Assembly (NCBI GenBank): GCA_004000035.1
Contig: RJAE01000009.1
Span: 1-64,000, forward strand
Length of the DNA: 64,000 bases
Reading direction: 5' to 3'
Source: Arthrobacter sulfonylureivorans
GTDB lineage: Bacteria; Actinomycetota; Actinomycetes; Actinomycetales; Micrococcaceae
Of this stretch, positions 62,949-64,000 are shown in pieces. The position numbers were made by a program, and so were the translations under genes. Positions within the stretch are counted from its first letter, which is position 1, and the number at the start of each line of letters is the position of its first letter. The notes beneath the pieces are model-generated. The model saw nothing but the letters and a program-made list of their open reading frames with translations. It searched no databases and was not told where the DNA came from.

Positions 62949-63434
62949 ATGACCGAGCTGCTGATGAGTGAGGACGCCAGGACGCAGCAGGCAGGTCCGG
63001 CGGACGGCGGGACAGCCGATACGGACCTGATCTACTTCTCCTCGGCCTCCGGCTACACGGACCGCTTCATGCAGAAGCTGGGACTGCCGGCGGCACGGAT
63101 CCCGCTGCGCACCCAGCAGGAGACCCTGCAAGCGCTCCGGCCGTTCGTGCTGGTGTTGCCCACCTATGGCGGGGAATCCGGCAGGAACTCGATTCCACCG
63201 CAGGTTATTAAATTCCTCAATCGCGAGGAGAACCGGCGGCTGCTGCGCGGCGTGATCGGTGCCGGCAACACGAATTTCGGCACAACCTACTGCCTGGCGG
63301 CGGAGAAAATCGCAGCCAAGTGCCAGGTGCCCCTTCTCTATCGATTCGAACTCATGGGCACGTCCGAGGACGTAGACCGGGTCAAGCAAGGATTGGAACT
63401 CTTTTGGAAACAACAGTTGCACACGCGGCCGTAG
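62949..63434 (+). CDS. nrdI: Ribonucleotide reductase flavoprotein NrdI
   Basis: 161 residues, ATG. Flavodoxin-like protein that makes the oxidant for the Mn-tyrosyl radical of Nrd[21 protein letters not shown] holds the FMN phosphate loop, and [45 protein letters not shown] match the family. The N-terminal 28 residues are an Ala/Gly-rich extension. The stop lies 31 bases inside nrdE, so the two reading frames overlap and translation is coupled. Confidence 0.95.
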   Translation: MTELLMSEDARTQQAGPADGGTADTDLIYFSSASGYTDRFMQKLGLPAARIPLRTQQETLQALRPFVLVLPTYGGESGRNSIPPQVIKFLNREENRRLLRGVIGAGNTNFGTTYCLAAEKIAAKCQVPLLYRFELMGTSEDVDRVKQGLELFWKQQLHTRP

Positions 63435-64000
63435 CCGACGCCAAGGCAGAGTTGCCGGCCGCCTTCAAGGGGCTGGGCTACCACGAGCTCAACGCCATGC
63501 TTAACCTTTACGGCCCGGACGGCAAGATCCAGTTCGAAGCCGACCGCGAGGCTGCCCACCAGTACTTCCTGCAGCACGTTAACAACAACACGGTCTTCTT
63601 CCACGATCTGGAAGAGAAGCTCGACTACCTGATCAAGAACGAGTACTACGAGCGCGAAACGCTTGACCAGTACACGATGAACTTCATCCGCTCGCTCTAC
63701 GACCGGGCCTACAAGAAGAAGTTCCGCTTCGAGACCTTCCTGGGCGCGTTCAAGTTCTACACGTCCTACACACTGAAGACGTTTGACGGCAAGCGTTTCC
63801 TGGAGCGCTACGAAGACCGTGTCTGTATGGTGGCCCTGCACCTGGCCCGCGGCGACGAGGCCATGGCCACCCAGTTGGTGGACGAGATCATCGACGGCCG
63901 CTTCCAGCCGGCCACCCCGACCTTCCTCAACGCCGGCAAGGCCCAGCGCGGCGAGCTGGTCTCCTGCTTCCTGCTGCGCATCGAAGACAACATGGAGTCG
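63404..64000 (+). CDS. nrdE: Ribonucleotide reductase class Ib alpha subunit (5' part)
   Basis: The first 199 codons only; the gene runs out of the window. No ATG fits, and the best start is TTG 63404 (AAGGA about 11 bases upstream), overlapping nrdI by 31 bases. The sequence agrees with Nrd[83 protein letters not shown] and [27 protein letters not shown] with the first active-site Cys (SCF). It reduces ribonucleoside diphosphates with NrdF as radical source and NrdH as electron donor. The operon continues beyond 64000. Confidence 0.93.
   Translation, partial: METTVAHAAVADAKAELPAAFKGLGYHELNAMLNLYGPDGKIQFEADREAAHQYFLQHVNNNTVFFHDLEEKLDYLIKNEYYERETLDQYTMNFIRSLYDRAYKKKFRFETFLGAFKFYTSYTLKTFDGKRFLERYEDRVCMVALHLARGDEAMATQLVDEIIDGRFQPATPTFLNAGKAQRGELVSCFLLRIEDNMES

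Overview
The window is high-GC actinobacterial chromosome. The gene content and order (pepN, rpiB, nei, tig, clpP1-clpP2, clpX, valS, ileS, folC, ndk, rne, rplU-rpmA, obg, proB-proA, nadD, rsfS, nrdH-nrdI-nrdE), frequent GTG and TTG starts, an O-type truncated haemoglobin, a mycothiol-era DsbA-like protein and a translational ileS T-box fit the Micrococcaceae (Arthrobacter and relatives). The genus is an inference from recognised proteins; no 16S gene is present.

Layout. 1-4327 is the edge of a surface-polysaccharide locus: the end of a NeuB-type sialic-acid synthase, an 882-residue protein with two glycosyltransferase modules, and a left-handed beta-helix O-acetyltransferase; the spacer before the acetyltransferase is visibly richer in A/T. 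4367-7661 has two hot-dog thioesterases, an unknown protein, a truncated haemoglobin and an OsmC protein. 7723-14485 (minus strand) has a large membrane protein, aminopeptidase N and a TagE-like glycosyltransferase. 14723-18757 is a membrane protein / winged-helix regulator / ABC exporter operon preceded by two operator-like palindromes, then a DUF1648 protein. 18931-27894 holds rpiB, nei, tRNA-Gly, tRNA-Pro, tig, clpP1, clpP2 and two adjacent intact clpX genes, then a DsbA-family protein. 28256-41550 holds valS (minus), a DUF488 protein, a lipoprotein, an SDR enzyme, a DUF222/HNH protein, the T-box-led ileS, folC, a DUF4233 protein, ndk and a VKOR protein. 41972-54008 is a conserved RNA/ribosome/proline/NAD block from rne to rsfS, followed by two identical tRNA-Ala genes. 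54486-62026 is more accessory: a cysteine-desulfurase-like enzyme, a 0.9-kb stretch with no convincing gene, a proVWX-type osmoprotectant transporter, an AHSA1-VOC fusion protein and a LysR regulator. 62675-64000 is the start of the class Ib ribonucleotide reductase operon, with a pair of NrdR-like boxes in front; nrdE runs off the end.

How it fits together. ClpP1P2, two ClpX unfoldases and trigger factor make a protein-quality-control block. Rne, L21/L27, Obg and RsfS form an RNA-decay and ribosome-assembly block. ileS is predicted to be switched on at translation when uncharged tRNA-Ile accumulates. The most notable observation is the tandem pair of complete clpX genes; next come the detailed T-box, the two-module glycosyltransferase beside neuB, the winged-helix/ABC operon with its paired palindromes, and several short repeat families in intergenic DNA. 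No CRISPR array, insertion sequence, prophage or rRNA gene was found.
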